Shown here piece after piece: positions 34,072 through 43,601 of a DNA stretch of 64,000 nucleotides. The translations under genes and the position numbers were made by a program. The DNA is from Halorubrum sp. PV6 (GTDB lineage: Archaea; Halobacteriota; Halobacteria; Halobacteriales; Haloferacaceae): contig NZ_CP030064.1 in NCBI RefSeq assembly GCF_003990725.2, positions 124,001-188,000 on the forward strand, given 5' to 3'. Position 1 is the stretch's first letter, and each line of letters opens with the position of its first letter. A model generated the notes under the pieces. It did no database searches and was not told the DNA's origin. It worked only from the letters and a program-made list of their open reading frames with translations.

Positions 34072-36753
34072 ATGCCAACGAGAACAGCCCACCTGAACGT
34101 CACGGGGATGTCCTGTGCCAACTGCTCGGCGTCGATCGAGGACGCCCTCGACGACCTCGACGGGGTGGCGTCGGCGAACGCCAACTACGCCACCGACGAG
34201 GGGTCCGTGGAGTACGACCCCGAGGCCGTCTCGCTCGGCGAGATATTCGACGCCATCGAGTCGGCCGGCTACGGCGCGGTCAGCGAGACCGTCTCCGTCG
34301 CCATCACGGACATGTCGTGTGCGAACTGCGCCGAGGCCAACGCCGACGCCCTCGAAGCGACGCCGGGCGTCATCTCCGCCGACGTGAACTACGCGACCGA
34401 CGAGGCGCAGGTCCGATACAACCCCGCCGACGCCTCGCTCGCCGACCTCTACGACGCCGTCGAGGCCGCCGGCTACTCGCCGGTCCGCGAGGGCGGCGGG
34501 AGCGACGCGGGCGAAGACGGAGCGAGCGCCGACGCGGGCGACGCGGGACAGGACGCCCGCGACGCCGCCCGCGAGGAGGAGATCCGCAAACAGCTCCGAC
34601 TGACCCTGTTCGGGGCGATCCTCGCGGCCCCCCTGTTGGCGTTTATGACCGACCACCTGCTCTTCGGCGGCGAACTCTTCCCGGACAGCGTCTTCGGCGT
34701 CCGGATCGGCTGGGTGCAGTTCCTGCTCGCGACGCCCGTCCAGGTCGTCTTGGGCCGCCCGTTCTACAGGAACTCCTACAAGGCGCTCGTGACGAACGGC
34801 CGCGCCAACATGGACGTGCTGATCGCGCTCGGCTCCACGACCGCGTACGTGTACTCGGTCGCGTCGCTGTCGGGGGCGATCGCCGGGAGCCTCTACTTCG
34901 ACACGGCCGCGTTCATCCTCGTGTTCATCACGCTCGGCAACTACCTTGAGGCCCGCTCGAAGGGGCAGGCCGGCGACGCGCTCAGAGAGCTGCTCGCGAT
35001 GGAGGCCGACACCGCCACGCTCGTCGAGGCGGACGGCACGGAGCGAGAGGTCCCCGTAGACGAGGTCGAAGTCGGCGACCGGATGAAGGTCCGGCCGGGC
35101 GAACAGGTCCCGACCGACGGGGTCGTCGTCGACGGACAGAGCGCGGTCGACGAGTCGATGGTGACCGGCGAGTCGGTGCCCGTCGAGAAGGAATCCGGCG
35201 ACGAGGTCGTCGGGTCCACGGTGAACGAGAACGGGGTGCTCGTCGTCGAGGCGACGAAGGTCGGCGCCGACACCGCGCTCAAACAGATCGTGCGCACGGT
35301 GAAGGAGGCCCAGTCGCGCCAGCCCGAAATCCAGAACCTCGCCGACCGGATCTCGGCGTACTTCGTCCCCGCGGTCATCGCCAACGCGCTGTTGTGGGGG
35401 CTCGTCTGGTTCCTCTTCCCGGAGGCGCTCGCCGGGTTCGTCGGCCGGCTCCCGCTGTGGGGGCTCGTCGCCGGCGGTCCGGCGGGTGCCGGCGGCGCCA
35501 TCTCGGTCTCGGAGTTCGCTATCGTCGTGTTCGCCTCCGCGGTGCTCATCGCCTGTCCCTGCGCGCTCGGGCTCGCGACGCCCGCCGCGACGATGGTCGG
35601 CACGACGATCGGCGCCAGACACGGCGTCCTGTTTAAAGGCGGTGACGTGCTCGAACGCGCCAAAGACGTCGACACCGTCGTCTTCGACAAGACCGGGACC
35701 CTCACCGAGGGGGCGATGGAACTGACCGACGTCGTCGCCTTCGACCGCGACGGCGACCCGATCCCGGACGGCGGCGCGACGCAGCCACCCGCGGTCGACG
35801 ACGACTCCGCCCGCGAGGCCGACCGCGACGCGAGAGACGAACTGCTCCGCCTCGCGGCGTCCGCCGAGCGCGGGAGCGAACACCCGCTGGCCCGCGCCAT
35901 CGTCGAGGGTGCCGAGGCGCGCGGGCTCGACCTCGCGTCGCCGACCGCGTTCGAGAACGTCCCCGGCCACGGGGTCCGCGCGACGGTCGCGTCCGGCGAC
36001 GGCGGCGATATCGAGGTGCTCGTCGGCAACCGGAAACTGCTGCGCGACAACGGGATCGACCCCTCGCCGGCCGCAGACGTGATGGAACGCCTCGAACGCG
36101 AGGGGAAGACGGCGATGCTCGTCGCCCGCGTGCCCGCTGGCACGGACGACGGTCGCCTGGCGGGAGTCGTCGCCGACGCGGACACGGTGAAGCCGAGTGC
36201 GGCCGACGCCGTCGCCGCGCTCCGCGACCGCGCTATCGACGTGATGCTGATCACGGGCGACAACGAGCGCACGGCCCGCGCGGTCGCCGAGCAGGTGGGG
36301 ATCGACCCCGAAAACGTCCGCGCCGGCGTCCTCCCCGAGGACAAGTCCGACGCGGTCGAAGCGATCCAGGCGGACGGCCGCAACGCGATGATGGTCGGCG
36401 ACGGCGTCAACGACGCGCCCGCCCTCGCGGTCGCACACGTCGGGACCGCTATCGGGAGCGGCACCGACGTCGCCATCGAGGCCGCGGACGTGACGCTGAT
36501 GCGCGACGACCCGCTCGACGTGGCGAAGGCGATCCGCATCTCCGACGCGACGCTCCAGAAGATCAAACAGAACCTCGTGTGGGCGCTCGGCTACAACACG
36601 CTGATGATCCCGCTCGCGTCGCTCGGCCTGCTCCAGCCCGCGCTGGCCGCCGGCGCGATGGCCTTATCGAGCGTGAGCGTGCTGACGAACAGCCTCCTCT
36701 TCCGCCGATACGAGCCCGATCACGACTACCGGCTGCTCGGCCGACTGCGCTGA
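34072..36753 (+). CDS. copA: Copper-transporting P1B-type ATPase
   Basis: The 893-residue ATPase has two N-terminal HMA domains (GMSCANC with Cys15/Cys18; DMSCANC with Cys83/Cys86), eight expected membrane helices, the ion-site motif C495-P-C497 of Cu(I) pumps, the phosphorylation motif DKTGTLT (Asp539), an HP dipeptide in the nucleotide domain (SEHPLARAI), and the hinge [12 protein letters not shown]. It exports Cu(I) using ATP. Acidic insertions near residues 140-165 and 560-590 are halophilic additions. The ATG follows the structured repeat. With the HMA chaperone and Lrp-TRASH sensor upstream it forms a compact copper module. Confidence 0.96.
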   Translation: MPTRTAHLNVTGMSCANCSASIEDALDDLDGVASANANYATDEGSVEYDPEAVSLGEIFDAIESAGYGAVSETVSVAITDMSCANCAEANADALEATPGVISADVNYATDEAQVRYNPADASLADLYDAVEAAGYSPVREGGGSDAGEDGASADAGDAGQDARDAAREEEIRKQLRLTLFGAILAAPLLAFMTDHLLFGGELFPDSVFGVRIGWVQFLLATPVQVVLGRPFYRNSYKALVTNGRANMDVLIALGSTTAYVYSVASLSGAIAGSLYFDTAAFILVFITLGNYLEARSKGQAGDALRELLAMEADTATLVEADGTEREVPVDEVEVGDRMKVRPGEQVPTDGVVVDGQSAVDESMVTGESVPVEKESGDEVVGSTVNENGVLVVEATKVGADTALKQIVRTVKEAQSRQPEIQNLADRISAYFVPAVIANALLWGLVWFLFPEALAGFVGRLPLWGLVAGGPAGAGGAISVSEFAIVVFASAVLIACPCALGLATPAATMVGTTIGARHGVLFKGGDVLERAKDVDTVVFDKTGTLTEGAMELTDVVAFDRDGDPIPDGGATQPPAVDDDSAREADRDARDELLRLAASAERGSEHPLARAIVEGAEARGLDLASPTAFENVPGHGVRATVASGDGGDIEVLVGNRKLLRDNGIDPSPAADVMERLEREGKTAMLVARVPAGTDDGRLAGVVADADTVKPSAADAVAALRDRAIDVMLITGDNERTARAVAEQVGIDPENVRAGVLPEDKSDAVEAIQADGRNAMMVGDGVNDAPALAVAHVGTAIGSGTDVAIEAADVTLMRDDPLDVAKAIRISDATLQKIKQNLVWALGYNTLMIPLASLGLLQPALAAGAMALSSVSVLTNSLLFRRYEPDHDYRLLGRLR

Positions 36754-36901
36754 GCCGCGGCCGGGTCGTTCCCCGTCGCGCGCGACACCGGCTCGCGTTC
36801 TTCTCGCGACGCGAGATACCCGCGTCTCGGAGTCGACTCGCCCCAAAGCCGACGGTCCGATCACCGCTCTTCGTGAAGTGACGGCTGGCCGCCGAGATCA
36901 T

Positions 36902-36930
36902 ATTTGATATAGCGAAATATAATTTATGAC
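36902..36930 (+). repeat. 29-base inverted repeat, left copy
   Basis: ATTTGATATAGCGAAATATAATTTATGAC here matches, in the opposite orientation, the sequence at 37970-37998, with about 23 of 29 positions the same and a perfect core TTGATATAGCG. Both copies are much more AT-rich than their surroundings. The pair encloses two small housekeeping genes. Confidence 0.7.
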
Positions 36931-37040
36931 TGCCTGCGGGGGACACTCTCGCGACCGACGACGACGCGCCGTCACCGTCGATTTTCGTCCCGTACGCGGC
37001 GATCGACCGGCTTTTTCATGGTCGTATCGTCGGATCACGT

Positions 37041-37370
37041 ATGGCCGACGAGTTCGACCCCGAGAAGTTCGAGGACAAGTACGTACACTACTTCAACGAA
37101 CTCCAGCGGGCGTACAAGAACGCCTTCAACCAGATGAACGACCGCCACGACTCGGAGCTGATCCACGGCATCGACCAGACGGTGCTCAACGAGTCCGAAC
37201 CGTTCTACGAGGACGGCGAGTTTCGCGTCGAACTCCCCGAGAACCCGCGCGAGCGAATCCGCGGCGCGGTCCCCGTCGACGACGAGACGTTCGAGGAGAC
37301 GCTGGAGGAGTACGTCGACCGGATCGAGACGGAACTGTACCGGACGCTGCGCGTCGACCCGCCCGAGTGA
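37041..37370 (+). CDS. Small haloarchaeal protein (DUF5783-like)
   Basis: The 109-residue acidic protein is mostly helical, with the blocks DPEKFEDKYVHYFNELQRAYKNAF and VLNESEPFYEDGEFRVELP and a helical end (YVDRIETELYRTL). It resembles a conserved haloarchaeal family that I recall as DUF5783, whose function is unknown. No cysteines, signal or membrane segment. The ATG of MADEFDPEKF starts the conserved block. It is followed by a NifU-like gene in the same direction, 99 bases later. Confidence 0.8.
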   Translation: MADEFDPEKFEDKYVHYFNELQRAYKNAFNQMNDRHDSELIHGIDQTVLNESEPFYEDGEFRVELPENPRERIRGAVPVDDETFEETLEEYVDRIETELYRTLRVDPPE

Positions 37371-37469
37371 CGGCCCGATTCGGCCGAAAGCGGGGCCTAC
37401 ACGTCGGTTTTCGCGTGACGCGTCCCGTCGAACCAAAGGCATAAGCCGCCCGAACGCGAGTTTAGTGAC

Positions 37470-37847
37470 ATGAGCACGGACACTGCCGACGGCGAAAACG
37501 AACTCCGCGAGCGGATCACGAACTTCCTGCGGCGCAACTTCCCGCAGATCCAGATGCACGGCGGGAGCGCCGCCATCAGCCACCTCGACCGTGAGAACGG
37601 CGAGGTGACGGTCCAGCTCGGCGGCGCCTGTTCCGGCTGCGGTATCTCGCCGATGACGATCCAGGCGATCAAATCGCGGATGGTCAAGGAGATCCCCGAA
37701 ATCGAGACCGTCCACGCCGACACCGGCGCCGGCGCGGGTGCGGACGGCGACCTCGGCGGCACCAGCAGCGGCGGCATGTCTCCCTCCTTCCCCGGCGAGA
37801 CGACCGACGACGGCGGCGACGACGAAGGCCCTCAGGCCCCGTTCTGA
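37470..37847 (+). CDS. NifU C-terminal domain (Nfu-type) iron-sulfur protein
   Basis: The 125-residue protein is a NifU C-terminal domain: LRERITNFLRRNFPQIQMHGGS, then GGACSGCGISPMTIQAIKSRM with the Cys-x2-Cys that carries a transient iron-sulfur cluster near residues 52-55. A Gly/Ser/Asp-rich tail follows. Nfu proteins deliver Fe-S clusters to target enzymes in the cytoplasm. A TATA-like GGCATAAGCC (37437-37446) lies about 25 bases before the ATG. Size is normal for archaeal members. Confidence 0.93.
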   Translation: MSTDTADGENELRERITNFLRRNFPQIQMHGGSAAISHLDRENGEVTVQLGGACSGCGISPMTIQAIKSRMVKEIPEIETVHADTGAGAGADGDLGGTSSGGMSPSFPGETTDDGGDDEGPQAPF

Positions 37848-37875
37848 TCGGGTCTCCCCTCGGCTCCGTTCTCTC

Positions 37876-37912
37876 TGTTTTTCCACTCGATAGCCGCCCT
37901 GCCGTTTTTTAG
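37876..37912 (+). terminator. T-rich terminator after the NifU-like gene
   Basis: Two T-tracts (TGTTTTT at 37877-37883 and a run of T at 37904-37910) follow the NifU-like stop codon within 65 bases, as expected for archaeal oligo-T termination. Confidence 0.4.
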
Positions 37913-37969
37913 GGTTTAAACCGCTCTTCAGGCTATCTCTCTGGCTGCGGTAGTCGGCCACGCAGTTCT

Positions 37970-37998
37970 GGCATAAATCATATACCGCTATATCAATT
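37970..37998 (-). repeat. 29-base inverted repeat, right copy
   Basis: Reverse-oriented partner of 36902-36930. On the minus strand it reads AATTGATATAGCGG, then TATATGATTTATGCC. Both copies are followed by a related CTGCG-containing sequence. It lies about 55 bases before the PPC-domain gene, on the opposite strand relative to that gene. Confidence 0.7.
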
Positions 37999-38053
37999 TG
38001 CGTTGCCACCGCGACTGAAGGGTTTTTGCCCCCGGCGGTCGTGGACGGTTCCT

Positions 38054-38473
38054 ATGCACCATCGGGAAGTCGAGCCGACGGCCGAGTACGTCGCGCGGTT
38101 CGAGACGGGGGCCGACTGGCGCGGCGAGATAGAGGACCTCGCTCGCGCGGAGGACGTAGATGCGGGCTGGTTCACGGCGCTCGGCGCCGTACAGGACGCA
38201 GAGGTGTGGTTCTACGACCAGGAGGACACCGAGTACCGCTCCGTGACGTTCGACGAGCCGCTGGAGGTCGCGGCCTGCGTGGGGAACGTCTCGCTGCTCG
38301 ACGGCGACGTCTTCGCGCACACGCACGTCGTGTTGTCGCGGCCGAGCGGACAGGCGCTCGCGGGCCACCTCGACTCGGCGACCGTCTGGGCCGGCGAGTG
38401 TCACCTCCGGGCGTTCGCCGAGCCGCTCGAACGCTCTCACGACGAGGCCACCGACCTCGACTTATGGCTCTGA
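38054..38473 (+). CDS. PPC-domain (DUF296) DNA-binding-like protein
   Basis: The 139-residue protein is a single PPC/DUF296 domain: EYVARFETGADWRGEI, DAGWFTALGAVQDAEVWFYD, and the histidine motif GDVFAHTHVVLSRPSG (AHTH) that binds zinc in archaeal and bacterial members, which form trimers. Plant proteins with this domain bind DNA through an AT-hook, but none is present here, so a metal-dependent or regulatory role is uncertain. The ATG gives MHHREVEPTAEY. It ends 16 bases before the PolD large-subunit gene, suggesting co-transcription. Confidence 0.88.
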   Translation: MHHREVEPTAEYVARFETGADWRGEIEDLARAEDVDAGWFTALGAVQDAEVWFYDQEDTEYRSVTFDEPLEVAACVGNVSLLDGDVFAHTHVVLSRPSGQALAGHLDSATVWAGECHLRAFAEPLERSHDEATDLDLWL

Positions 38474-38489
38474 GGCGGAGCGCGCGGCG

Positions 38490-41400
38490 ATGAGGCCGGA
38501 CGACGAGCGCTACTTCGCTCGGATCGAAGACCGCCTCGACGAGGCGTGGGACGTGGCCGAAGCCGCCAAAGAGCAGGGCCACGACCCGAAACCCGAAATC
38601 GAGATCCCGATCGCCCGCGACATGGCGGACCGCGTCGAGAACATTCTCGGTATCGACGGGGTCGCAGAGCGCGTCCGCGAACTGGAAGGCGAGATGTCGC
38701 GTGAGGAAGCCGCCCTCGCGCTCGTCACCGACTTCGTCGAGGGGACCGTCGGCGACTACGACTCCCGCGCCGGGAAGGTCGAGGGCGCGGTCCGGACCGC
38801 GGTCGCGCTGCTGACGGAGGGCGTCGTCGCCGCACCGATCGAGGGGATCGACCGCGTCGAACTGCTGGAGAACGACGACGGGACCGAGTTCGTCAACGTC
38901 TACTACGCCGGCCCGATTCGGTCGGCGGGTGGGACCGCGCAGGCGCTCTCCGTGCTCGTCGCCGACTACGCCCGGTCGCTTCTGGGCATCGACGAGTACA
39001 AGCCCCGAGACGTGGAGGTCGAGCGCTACGCCGAGGAGATCGCGCTCTACGACAAGGAGACGGGGCTCCAGTACACGCCCAAGGACAAGGAGTCGAAGTT
39101 CATCGCCAAGCACATGCCCGTCATGCTCGACGGGGAGGCGACGGGCGACGAGGAGGTCTCCGGGTTCCGCGATCTGGAGCGCGTCGACACCAACTCCGCC
39201 CGCGGGGGGATGTGTCTCGTCGCCGCCGAGGGTATCGCGCTGAAGGCCCCGAAGATCCAGCGGTACACCCGCGACCTCGACGAGGTCGACTGGCCGTGGC
39301 TCCAGGACCTGATCGACGGGACGATCGGAACGGACGGCGGTGGCGCGAGCGACGGTGACGCCGACGAAGCGGAGGATGATCACGGCGACGAAGACGACGG
39401 CGACGACGCCAGCGATGGCGAGGACGCGCCGGCCGAGCCCGCCGCCGACTCGCCGGGCGAGCCGGACGGCCCGCTCCGCGCGAAGCCCTCTCAGAAGTTC
39501 CTCCGGGACCTGATCGCCGGTCGTCCCGTCTTCACGCATCCGAGCGAGGCGGGCGGATTCCGGCTTCGATACGGTCGCGCGCGGAATCACGGCTTCGCGA
39601 CCGGCGGGGTCCACCCGGCGACGATGCACATCGTCGACGACTTCCTCGCGGCCGGCACCCAGATCAAGACGGAGCGTCCGGGGAAGGCTCACGGCGTCGT
39701 CCCGGTCGACTCCATCGAGGGGCCGACCGTCCGCCTCGCCAACGGCGAGGTCCGCCGGATCGACGACCCGGAGGAGGCAAAGGAGATTCAGAACGGCGTC
39801 GAGAAGGTGCTCGATCTCGGCGAGTACCTCGTCAACTACGGCGAGTTCGTCGAGAACAACCACCCGCTCGCGCCCGCGTCGTACGTCTTCGAGTGGTGGG
39901 TCCAGGAGTTCGAGGCGGCCGGCGCCGACGTGCAGGCAATGACCGACGATCCCCGAATCGACCTCGAATCCCCCACCGTCGACGAGGCGCTCTCGTGGGC
40001 GGACGAGTACGACTGCCCGCTCCACCCCGACTACACCTACCTCTGGCACGACGTGTCGGTCGACGCGTTCGAGGCGCTCGCGGAGGCCGTCGCCGCCGGC
40101 GACGTGGTCGACGGGACCCTCGCCGTCGAGCGCACCGAGACGACGCAGACCGCGTTGGAGTCGCTGCTGGTCGAACACGTCTCGACGCCGGACGCGCTCC
40201 GGGTCCCGACGTGGCGGCCGCTCGCGCGGTCGCTCGGCGTCGACGACGGCCTCAGAAAGACGTGGGAGGCGGACGAACTCTCCGCGGCGGCCCGCGAGTG
40301 GGACGACGGCGAGAACGCAGTGAAGGCGGTCAACGAAGTCGCACCCTTCGTGGTACGTGAACGCGCTCCGACGCGGATCGGTAACCGGATGGGGCGCCCG
40401 GAGAAATCGGAGAGCCGCGACCTCTCCCCGGCGGTCCACACGCTGTTCCCGATCAACGAGGCGGGCGGCCCGCAGCGCGACGTGGCGGAAGCCGCGAGCG
40501 TGATGGACGACTCGGGGCATCGCGGGCGGCTCGACGTGGAGGTCTCCGAACGGGTGTGCCCCGAGTGTAACGAGCACACGTACCGAGCGCGGTGTCCGGA
40601 CTGTGCGGTCCACACCGACCTCCACTACGAGTGCGGGGACTGCGGCACGGTCTGTCAGCCCGACGAGGCCGGGCGCGTCGAGTGTCCGCGCTGTGAGTGG
40701 GAGGTGACCGCGGCGACCTACCAGGAAGTCGACCTCAACGACGCGTACCGCTCCGCGCTGGCGAACGTCGGCGAGCGGGAGTCTGCGTTCAAGATCTTAA
40801 AAGGCGTTCAGGGGCTCACCTCGCGGAACAAGACTCCCGAGCCGATCGAGAAGGGCGTGTTGCGCGCGAAAAACGGCGTCACGTCGTTCAAGGACGGAAC
40901 GGTGCGCTACGACATGACCGACCTCCCCGTCACGTCGGTCCGTCCGGAGGAACTCGACATCACCGCCGACCACCTCCGCGAGATCGGCTACGAGACCGAC
41001 ATCGACGGCGAGCCGCTGCGCCACGACGACCAACTGGTGGAGCTTCGGGTCCAAGACATCGTTCTCTCCGACGGCGCCGCGGAACACATGCTGAAGACCG
41101 CGGACTTCGTCGACGACCTCTTAGAGCAGTTCTACGACCTCCCCCGCTTTTACGAGGTCAACGAGCGCGACGACCTCGTCGGCGAGCTCGTCTTCGGGAT
41201 GGCGCCGCACACGAGCGCCGCAACTGTCGGAAGAGTGGTCGGATTCACGTCGGCTGCCGTCGGATACGCGCATCCGTACTTTCACGCCGCAAAGCGTCGC
41301 AACTGCTTCCACCCGGAGACGAAGATCTGGTACGAGGACGAGACCGGCACTCTGCGATACGACGAGATCGACGACTTCGTCGAAACGTACCTCGATCAGT

Positions 41401-43601
41401 CCAATGTCGAGTTCGACGACTTCGGGACAGCAATCGGCGAGTTGGAAGAAGTCGACGGGGGACTGTCCGTGCCCGCGCTAACTACCGACGGAGAGCGCGT
41501 CTCTCGTCCGGTCGAGGCGGTCAGCAAACACGAAGCCCCGGATCACATGGTACAGGTCCGTACGGTATCTGGGCGCTCGATAACGGTCACTCCGGATCAC
41601 GGCATCCACGTATACGACGACGAACTGGACACAATCGTCAGCAGGGACGCACGGGACCTCGACACGACCGACAAACTGGTTGTTCCCGATTCGATCGGGA
41701 GCGGTGACACCGATCGGAGCCAACGGCAGTTCGATCTGCTCGCCGAATTTATCCGATCCGAAGCGGTCCCGACTGACCGCCTCATGATAAAGGGACTAGA
41801 CAAAGATCGGCTGTACGATCTCTTCGAGGACACCTTCGCGGACGACTGGGACGGACGGTTCTACCCGCTCCAGAGCATGACCGGGGTGTTCGACACGAAC
41901 AAGAAGACACTGAGTAACTACTTATACCGGGAGAGTTTCCCCGCGTCGTACCTACAGCAGTGCTTCTCCTCGACCGATGAACTTCTCGCGTTTGTCCCCG
42001 ATGACGTGACGCTCGGTATGAAACGCGATCGAACCGAGATCGACCGGATCGTCCATCTTAATGACCGGGTCGCGACACTACTCGGTTACTACGCGGCCGA
42101 GGGATTCGCTCGCGAACAGGAAACGCCGAAGGGGGCGATCCACCAGACGACCATCTGTGGAACCGAAACGGAAGCGAGAGAGTTCTTCCTCAACGTTCTG
42201 CGCGACGAGTTCGGCGTCGACCCGTACGAGGAGAATCACGCGAAGGTCACTGTATCCGGTCGTCTCCTGCGTGCCTTCTTCGATTCGGTACTCGATGCGG
42301 GCGTGTACGCAGAGACGAAGCGCGTCCCCGACTCGATATTTGACGCATCGGAAGACATTGTCGGGGCATACCTAAGCGGATACTTCAGTGGTGACGGCGG
42401 TGTTGACAAGAAATCGCTCCGAATCACGGCCACGACAGTGAGCGAGGAGCTCCGAGAGGACACCCTCGCTTTACTCCGACGCCTCGGCATTCACGCCACG
42501 GTCGATCGCCCAGAACGGGTTAGGCTCTATAAGAAGTTCCCCGAGTTCTACGATGAGAGTGATATGCGGCTGAACGCACAGACGTACGTTATCGTCGTCT
42601 CTTCGCAGGAAGCAGTTCGATTCGCCGAATCCGTCGGTTTTCACCTCTCTCGCAAAGCAGATCTGCTCGCGGACAACGTCTCGTCAGTTGACCCGTACGT
42701 GTCGCGAGTGTCTGACGGAGGATCTGGTCAGTATCTCGTCGAAGCTGTTGACGAGATCGAGATCGTTGAGAGTGACGTCAACTACGTGTACTGCCTCACT
42801 GTCGAGGACACGCACTCTCTCGTCGCGAACGATTTATCAGCCGATCAGTGTGACGGTGACGAGGATTGCGTCATGCTCCTCATGGACGGACTTCTCAACT
42901 TCTCGAAAACATTCCTGCCGGACCAGCGCGGCGGTCGTATGGACGCGCCGCTCGTCATGTCATCGCGGATCGATCCGTCCGAAATCGACGACGAGGCGCA
43001 CAACGTCGACATCGCGCGGGAGTACCCCCGCGAGTTCTACGACGCGACCCTGGAGATGGCCGACCCGGAGTCCGTCGAGGACCTGATCCAGATCGGCGAG
43101 GACACCCTCGGAACCGACGCGGAGTATCACGGGTTCGGCCACACTCACGACACGACCGACATCGCGATGGGGCCGGACCTCTCGGCGTACAAGACGCTCG
43201 GCGACATGATGGAGAAGATGGACGCCCAGCTGGAGCTGGCCCGGAAACTGCGCGCGGTCGACGAGACGGACGTGGCCGAGCGCGTGATCGAGTACCACTT
43301 CCTGCCGGACATCATCGGGAACCTCCGCGCGTTCTCGCGTCAGGAAACGCGGTGTCTCGACTGCGGCGAGAAGTATCGGCGGATGCCCCTGACCGGCGAC
43401 TGCCGCGAGTGCGGCGGCCGCGTGAACCTGACCGTTCACGAGGGGTCGGTGAGCAAGTACGTCGACACCGCCATCGAGGTGGCCGACCGATTCGACTGCC
43501 GGCCCTACACGAAACAGCGGCTGAAGGTGTTAGACCAGTCGTTAGAGTCGATATTCGAAGACGACACCAACAAACAGTCGGGCATCGCGGACTTTATGTA
43601 G
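38490..43601 (+). CDS. polC: DNA polymerase D large subunit (DP2), interrupted by an intein
   Basis: The 1703-residue precursor contains about 1188 residues of the PolD catalytic subunit after splicing. Typical blocks include DDGTEFVNVYYAGPIRSAGGT, GRARNHGFATGGVHPATM, zinc-binding regions (CPECNEHTYRARCPDC; CLDCGEKYRRMPLTGDC), and the catalytic region YAHPYFHAAKRRN followed, after the intein, by CDGDEDCVMLLMDGLLNFSKT. PolD is the main replicative polymerase of euryarchaea with the small subunit DP1, which is not in this window. A strongly acidic insertion (about residues 280-330) is a halophile feature. The ATG start lies 16 bases after the PPC-domain gene. Confidence 0.96.
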   Translation: MRPDDERYFARIEDRLDEAWDVAEAAKEQGHDPKPEIEIPIARDMADRVENILGIDGVAERVRELEGEMSREEAALALVTDFVEGTVGDYDSRAGKVEGAVRTAVALLTEGVVAAPIEGIDRVELLENDDGTEFVNVYYAGPIRSAGGTAQALSVLVADYARSLLGIDEYKPRDVEVERYAEEIALYDKETGLQYTPKDKESKFIAKHMPVMLDGEATGDEEVSGFRDLERVDTNSARGGMCLVAAEGIALKAPKIQRYTRDLDEVDWPWLQDLIDGTIGTDGGGASDGDADEAEDDHGDEDDGDDASDGEDAPAEPAADSPGEPDGPLRAKPSQKFLRDLIAGRPVFTHPSEAGGFRLRYGRARNHGFATGGVHPATMHIVDDFLAAGTQIKTERPGKAHGVVPVDSIEGPTVRLANGEVRRIDDPEEAKEIQNGVEKVLDLGEYLVNYGEFVENNHPLAPASYVFEWWVQEFEAAGADVQAMTDDPRIDLESPTVDEALSWADEYDCPLHPDYTYLWHDVSVDAFEALAEAVAAGDVVDGTLAVERTETTQTALESLLVEHVSTPDALRVPTWRPLARSLGVDDGLRKTWEADELSAAAREWDDGENAVKAVNEVAPFVVRERAPTRIGNRMGRPEKSESRDLSPAVHTLFPINEAGGPQRDVAEAASVMDDSGHRGRLDVEVSERVCPECNEHTYRARCPDCAVHTDLHYECGDCGTVCQPDEAGRVECPRCEWEVTAATYQEVDLNDAYRSALANVGERESAFKILKGVQGLTSRNKTPEPIEKGVLRAKNGVTSFKDGTVRYDMTDLPVTSVRPEELDITADHLREIGYETDIDGEPLRHDDQLVELRVQDIVLSDGAAEHMLKTADFVDDLLEQFYDLPRFYEVNERDDLVGELVFGMAPHTSAATVGRVVGFTSAAVGYAHPYFHAAKRRNCFHPETKIWYEDETGTLRYDEIDDFVETYLDQSNVEFDDFGTAIGELEEVDGGLSVPALTTDGERVSRPVEAVSKHEAPDHMVQVRTVSGRSITVTPDHGIHVYDDELDTIVSRDARDLDTTDKLVVPDSIGSGDTDRSQRQFDLLAEFIRSEAVPTDRLMIKGLDKDRLYDLFEDTFADDWDGRFYPLQSMTGVFDTNKKTLSNYLYRESFPASYLQQCFSSTDELLAFVPDDVTLGMKRDRTEIDRIVHLNDRVATLLGYYAAEGFAREQETPKGAIHQTTICGTETEAREFFLNVLRDEFGVDPYEENHAKVTVSGRLLRAFFDSVLDAGVYAETKRVPDSIFDASEDIVGAYLSGYFSGDGGVDKKSLRITATTVSEELREDTLALLRRLGIHATVDRPERVRLYKKFPEFYDESDMRLNAQTYVIVVSSQEAVRFAESVGFHLSRKADLLADNVSSVDPYVSRVSDGGSGQYLVEAVDEIEIVESDVNYVYCLTVEDTHSLVANDLSADQCDGDEDCVMLLMDGLLNFSKTFLPDQRGGRMDAPLVMSSRIDPSEIDDEAHNVDIAREYPREFYDATLEMADPESVEDLIQIGEDTLGTDAEYHGFGHTHDTTDIAMGPDLSAYKTLGDMMEKMDAQLELARKLRAVDETDVAERVIEYHFLPDIIGNLRAFSRQETRCLDCGEKYRRMPLTGDCRECGGRVNLTVHEGSVSKYVDTAIEVADRFDCRPYTKQRLKVLDQSLESIFEDDTNKQSGIADFM
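41304..42848 (+). other. In-frame intein with LAGLIDADG homing endonuclease in PolD DP2
   Basis: Residues 939-1453 (515 residues) interrupt the exteins exactly between AAKRRN and CDGDED. The intein begins with Cys939 (CFHPETKIWYED) and has the splicing block TVTPDHGIHVY. Two dodecapeptide motifs (LLGYYAAEGFA and YLSGYFSGDGGVD) mark a homing endonuclease. The C-terminal end HSLVANDLSADQ has Gln instead of the usual Asn, before the Cys+1 of the extein. Base composition is less GC-rich than the host gene, suggesting transfer. Confidence 0.95.

Noticed and set aside
34045-36438. A 797-codon antisense frame over copA
   Set aside because: copA is certain from its ATPase motifs; the antisense product is a reverse-strand shadow with a typical Arg/Asp/Val-rich composition.
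36926-37444. 172-codon frame starting inside the left 29-base repeat
   Set aside because: It overlaps the DUF5783-like gene in another frame and is Arg-rich without any domain.
36902-37998. Complete transposon between the two 29-base inverted repeats
   Set aside because: The enclosed genes are housekeeping-type and no transposase or target-site duplication is visible, so only the repeats are reported.
38172-40625. An 817-codon antisense frame over the PolD gene
   Set aside because: It is a shadow of a verified polymerase gene and has no recognisable domain or plausible promoter.
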